From contig NZ_BQUN01000118.1 in the NCBI RefSeq assembly GCF_026008495.1, positions 1 to 64,000 on the forward strand: a DNA stretch of 64,000 nt, in the 5' to 3' direction. Positions 61,347 through 64,000 of this stretch are shown piece after piece. The first letter of the stretch is position 1. Each line of letters starts with the position of its first letter. Below the pieces are notes generated by a model that saw nothing but the letters and a program-made list of their open reading frames with translations, made no database searches and was not told the DNA's origin. The position numbers and the translations under genes are program-made. Source of the stretch: Streptomyces sp. A012304 (GTDB taxonomy: Bacteria; Actinomycetota; Actinomycetes; Streptomycetales; Streptomycetaceae).

Positions 61347-62111
61347 TTGCCGGAATGGCTTGTTCTCACCCTCGCGATGGCCGCCGCCTGCGCGGTGGTG
61401 GTCATCGTCACCCTCGTACGGCACCGCACGGCGGCCGATGACGAGGACCCCAGCGAGACCCCGGACGTCATCGAGTACATGACGATGTGGATCGGCGTGG
61501 TGTACGCCATCGTCCTGGGCCTGGCCATCGCCGGTGTCTGGGAGGCCCGCAGCGCCGCCCAGGACCACGTCCAGGCGGAGGCCCAGGCGCTGCACGAGAT
61601 CTCGGAGCGGGTCCGGGTGTACCCGGCCGATGTGCGCGACCGTGTGCGCGACGACGTCAACGCCTATGTCGGACACGTCGTCACCACCGAGTGGAAGGCG
61701 ATGGCCGACGACGGCCGGGTGACCGAGCGGGGTGGGGAACTCCTCGCCCGGCTGCGCGCGGATCTCACCGACCACCGGCCGCGCTCGGACTTCGAGGCGC
61801 AGGCCTACCAGCCGCTCCTGGACCAGCTGGCCGCCGCCGACCAGGCGCGCAACGCCCGGGCCGACGCGATCGAGCCGACCATGCCCGGGGTGGTGTGGTT
61901 CGGGCTGCTCGCCGGGGCCGTCGTCACCATCGGCATGGTCTTCGCGCTCCAGATCCGGCGTACCGCGCGGGAACTGATCCTGGCCGGGCTGTTCTCCGCC
62001 CTGATCGCGTTCCTGCTCTTCCTGATCTGGGACTTCGACGCGCCCTACAGCCGGGGCATCACCGCGTCGCCGGAGCCGTTCCTGCATCTCTTCCCGGACG
62101 TCGGGGACTGA
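61347..62111 (+). CDS. DUF4239 (bestrophin-like) membrane protein
   Basis: 254 aa from TTG 61347, chosen for the AGGAGG 9 bp upstream; ATG 61377 is the fallback. Two TM helices near the N-terminus (LTLAMAAACAVVVIVTLV and GVVYAIVLGLAIAGVWEA), a cytoplasmic helical region (AEAQALHEISERVRVYPADV) and two C-terminal TM helices (VVWFGLLAGAVVTIGMVFAL, LILAGLFSALIAFLLFLIWD) match DUF4239. Role unknown, perhaps an ion channel by its bestrophin-like fold. Confidence 0.88.
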   Translation: MPEWLVLTLAMAAACAVVVIVTLVRHRTAADDEDPSETPDVIEYMTMWIGVVYAIVLGLAIAGVWEARSAAQDHVQAEAQALHEISERVRVYPADVRDRVRDDVNAYVGHVVTTEWKAMADDGRVTERGGELLARLRADLTDHRPRSDFEAQAYQPLLDQLAAADQARNARADAIEPTMPGVVWFGLLAGAVVTIGMVFALQIRRTARELILAGLFSALIAFLLFLIWDFDAPYSRGITASPEPFLHLFPDVGD

Positions 62112-62160
62112 GGACCGCGCGGCGCCCGGTCCGGCGGGTGCCGCGCACACGCGGCAAACC

Positions 62161-62195
62161 TTCGCCCCGGCCCTCTCGGAGGGGGCCGGGGCGAA
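62161..62195. terminator. Hairpin between convergent DUF4239 and secreted-protein genes
   Basis: 13-bp stem TTCGCCCCGGCCC / GGGCCGGGGCGAA around a short GA/TC-rich loop, 50 bp past the DUF4239 stop and 38 bp from the next gene's stop, so it may serve both. Confidence 0.8.
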
Positions 62196-62232
62196 CGCCT
62201 GTGACATGCGTGGTCCGGGGGCGGGGCGGCGG

Positions 62233-62739
62233 TCAGGCGCGGCGCTCGGCGCGGCGGCGCATCCAGAACACGCCGCCGCCGATGACGGCCGCGGCCACGA
62301 GCCCACCGCCGATGGCGATGTCGGTGGGGGTGGCGCCGCTGGAGGTGCTGCCGCCGAGACCGCCGCGGACGCCGCCGATGACGGTGAAGGCGGCCGGGTT
62401 GGTGAGGGTACGGCCGTCGCAGCGGACCGTGATGGAGTGTGTGCCGGGGGTCGCGTTGTTGCTGACCGTGGCGGTGCCCCTGGACGTATGGTGCGCGCCG
62501 CTGATCGGTGTCAGCGTGGTCGTCGGGAACGCGTCGGAGCTCATGGTGCCGCCGCGGGGGCAGCCGTCCACGGTGACGGTCAACTGGCCGCCGCGGGCGA
62601 TGACACTGGGCAGCGCGACGATGTTGCTGGGGTTGACGTTAACGCCGTCCCGGGCGACGGCTGTGGGGGCGGCGAGGCCGAGGGCGGTGACCGCGACGGC
62701 CGACGCCGCCGAGACGGCCAGAAAACGAGTGGTGCGCAT
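62233..62739 (-). CDS. Secreted protein with C-terminal membrane anchor
   Basis: 168 aa from ATG 62739 with GGAGGAT upstream; the frame to 62838 is rejected for lack of signal character. A Sec signal (FLAVSAASAVAVTALGLAAP) precedes a small Ig-like/beta-rich domain (VNVNPSNIVALPSVIARGGQ, LTVTVDGCPRGGTMSSDAFP, GTHSITVRCDGRTLTNPAAF) with two Cys. The C-terminus has a TM helix (DIAIGGGLVAAAVIGGGVFW) and RRRAERRA, a sortase-substrate-like tail, but no LPxTG motif. The class F sortase gene is next to it. Confidence 0.8.
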   Translation of the reverse strand: MRTTRFLAVSAASAVAVTALGLAAPTAVARDGVNVNPSNIVALPSVIARGGQLTVTVDGCPRGGTMSSDAFPTTTLTPISGAHHTSRGTATVSNNATPGTHSITVRCDGRTLTNPAAFTVIGGVRGGLGGSTSSGATPTDIAIGGGLVAAAVIGGGVFWMRRRAERRA

Positions 62740-63086
62740 GTGATCCTCCGCGGAAGGCGCCCCGGGGCCCTTCCCCGGTCTGTTCGGCGAGACAGCACCT
62801 TCCAGAACGACCCTCAGACGCCGTGCCCCGACCCGCATGTCGGGAATGGTCCGTCCTGGTGAGAGGACACGCCGGGCGGACAGCGCGTGATCGGATATCG
62901 CCGCAGGTCACGGGCCGTCAGAAAATATCTGCCGATGGCAACTCGGATGGCGCACCGAAGGACACGGGGGCCACCCGTTCGCCGCGGCGGCGTCGCCGGT
63001 TCACCGTGCGGGACTTAGCGTTTTCGTCATGCGGCGTTCTGTCATGCGCGAAAGGGCGTGGCGAGCCGCGTCGAAAGGGGATGGCG

Positions 63087-63755
63087 ATGTCTGGGTTCGA
63101 GCTGTTCGGGATGGTGGAAGAGGAGGAGCAGCGGCCGAAGAAGCGCGCCCCGTGGGGTGTGATAGCGCTTGTTCTGCTGACCGGCCTCGCGCTCATCCGG
63201 AACGGTTCGGGGGAGTTCGAGGTCGGCCCGCCGCAGCCGGCCTCGGCGGCTGCCGCGGAGGCGGGCACCGCCCAGGGCGCCGGCCGGGCGGATCCGCTGC
63301 CCTACGGTGTGCCGGACCGCGTCCGGATCTCCGCCATCCAGGTCGACGCGCCGATCATGCCGGTCGGGCTGGACATCGACGGCTGGGTGGCGGCTCCCCC
63401 GCCGGAGGATCCGAATCTGGCCGGCTGGTTCACCGGTGCCGTCTCGCCCGGGGAAAAAGGGACCGCGGTCGTCGTCGGCCATGTCGACAACGCGCAGGGG
63501 CCGGCCGTTTTCTACGGCCTCGGGGCCTTGAAGAAAGGACATCGCGTCGAGGTCGCGCGCAAGGACGGAAAGACCGCGGTGTTCGAGATCTACGGCATCG
63601 AGGTGTTCGAGAAGAACAATTTCCCCGGGGACCGGGTGTACGCGTCGAAGGGGTCCCCCGAATTGCGGGTGATCACCTGCGGCGGTGGTTTCTCCAAGGC
63701 GAACGGATACGACGGGAACGTGGTCGTCTTCGCCCGCCTGGTCGAGGTGCGCTGA
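63087..63755 (+). CDS. Class F sortase
   Basis: 222 aa from ATG 63087 (AAAGGGG 6 bp upstream; ATG 63081 is too close to it). One N-terminal TM (WGVIALVLLTGLALIRNG) is followed by the sortase barrel: RVRISAIQVDAPIMPVGLDI, GTAVVVGHVDNAQGPAVFYG with catalytic His132, ELRVITCGGGF with Cys198, and NVVVFARLVEVR with Arg217. The triad is complete. It acts at the outer membrane face on a sorting signal; the neighbouring secreted protein may or may not be a substrate. Confidence 0.95.
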   Translation: MSGFELFGMVEEEEQRPKKRAPWGVIALVLLTGLALIRNGSGEFEVGPPQPASAAAAEAGTAQGAGRADPLPYGVPDRVRISAIQVDAPIMPVGLDIDGWVAAPPPEDPNLAGWFTGAVSPGEKGTAVVVGHVDNAQGPAVFYGLGALKKGHRVEVARKDGKTAVFEIYGIEVFEKNNFPGDRVYASKGSPELRVITCGGGFSKANGYDGNVVVFARLVEVR

Positions 63756-63783
63756 CGGCGTCCCGACCGGGCGGGCGGGCCCC

Positions 63784-64000
63784 TCAGGCGTACTGCCGGT
63801 ACGGGACGGTGACGTGGTAGCCGGAGTCCAGCAGCTGGGGCAGGTACCGGCGCAGGGCCAGCACGCTCTGCGTGCGGTCGCCGCCGGCGTCGTGCGAGAG
63901 CAGCACCACGCCGGGGCCGGCACCGTGCTCGACACGGTCGACGATGGTGCGGGTACCGGGTGTGGTCCAGTCGAGGGTGTCGACCGTCCAGGCCAGCGGC
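63784..64000 (-). CDS. Polysaccharide deacetylase C-terminus (5' part beyond right edge)
   Basis: The visible 71 residues end the gene: WTVDTLDWTTPGTRTIVDRV, GAGPGVVLLSHDAGGDRTQS and VLALRRYLPQLLDSGYHVTV before PYRQYA. TLDW and VLLSHDAGGDR are motifs 4-5 of NodB-homology carbohydrate esterase family 4, containing the catalytic-base region's His. The start lies outside the window, so length and signal peptide are unknown. Likely secreted peptidoglycan or chitin deacetylase. Confidence 0.85.
   Translation of the reverse strand, partial: PLAWTVDTLDWTTPGTRTIVDRVEHGAGPGVVLLSHDAGGDRTQSVLALRRYLPQLLDSGYHVTVPYRQYA

Overview
The window is high-GC actinobacterial chromosome, almost certainly Streptomyces. 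Third codon positions are strongly G/C, GTG starts and 4-bp ATGA/GTGA gene overlaps are frequent, and the gene content is typical of the genus: an ergothioneine operon, a Tat-secreted GH43-AbfB protein, a class F sortase, the PAS-GGDEF-EAL protein RmdA and an SCO0930-type lipoprotein. From memory, the order egtABCD ... olsB/olsA ... sdhCAB ... rmdA ... SCO0930-like lipoprotein resembles the S. coelicolor SCO0910-SCO0930 neighbourhood, with large strain-specific insertions. No rRNA, tRNA or CRISPR array was seen.

0-10 kb: a TerD-family gene runs off the left edge and a PucR-type HTH gene follows. Then comes a three-gene minus-strand operon (1.9-8.6 kb) encoding a DUF4062-VMAP protein, a MoxR AAA+ ATPase and a 1283-aa vWA-like/TIR/NB-ARC/TPR protein. 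This is a vWA-MoxR-VMAP 'ternary' conflict system and the most interesting system in the window; its NB-ARC Walker A lysine is replaced by Thr. A secreted GH43-AbfB protein follows.

10-20 kb: an amidase, an NfeD-like plus flotillin pair, a PemK-like protein convergent with a microbial PARG (TIGR02452), and the ergothioneine operon egtABCD, without egtE.

20-35 kb: a cell-surface polysaccharide locus. It has a flippase (Wzx), a Wzz-type protein whose fused kinase domain has lost its P-loop, a polymerase (Wzy), a sugar epimerase, two glycosyltransferases, an acetyltransferase and an initiating glycosylphosphotransferase. It also has a CDP-alcohol phosphotransferase with a matching nucleotidyltransferase, and two secreted beta-propeller/beta-helix proteins. 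Dodecin and a HAD phosphatase follow.

35.5-46.6 kb: a mosaic accessory island between a cysteine-free L32 paralogue (rpmF, with a Zur-like operator) and a 5'-truncated CobW-family gene. It carries gene relics (resolvase N-terminus, frameshifted genes), a cst-like sulfane-sulfur detoxification locus (CsoR/CstR repressor, rhodaneses, TauE/SafE exporter, persulfide dioxygenase-rhodanese) with matching palindromic operators, a TetR/FAD-monooxygenase pair with two operators and a TTA codon, and a truncated Tn554-type recombinase module that abuts the cobW remnant.

46.6-64 kb: core-like genes: an LLM monooxygenase, an NAD-dependent reductase, ornithine-lipid synthesis (olsB-olsA), succinate dehydrogenase sdhCAB with a divergent LysR regulator, a SnoaL-like protein, RmdA, a SAM methyltransferase, a repeat lipoprotein, proline-rich and membrane proteins, a class F sortase and the C-terminus of a polysaccharide deacetylase running off the right edge.
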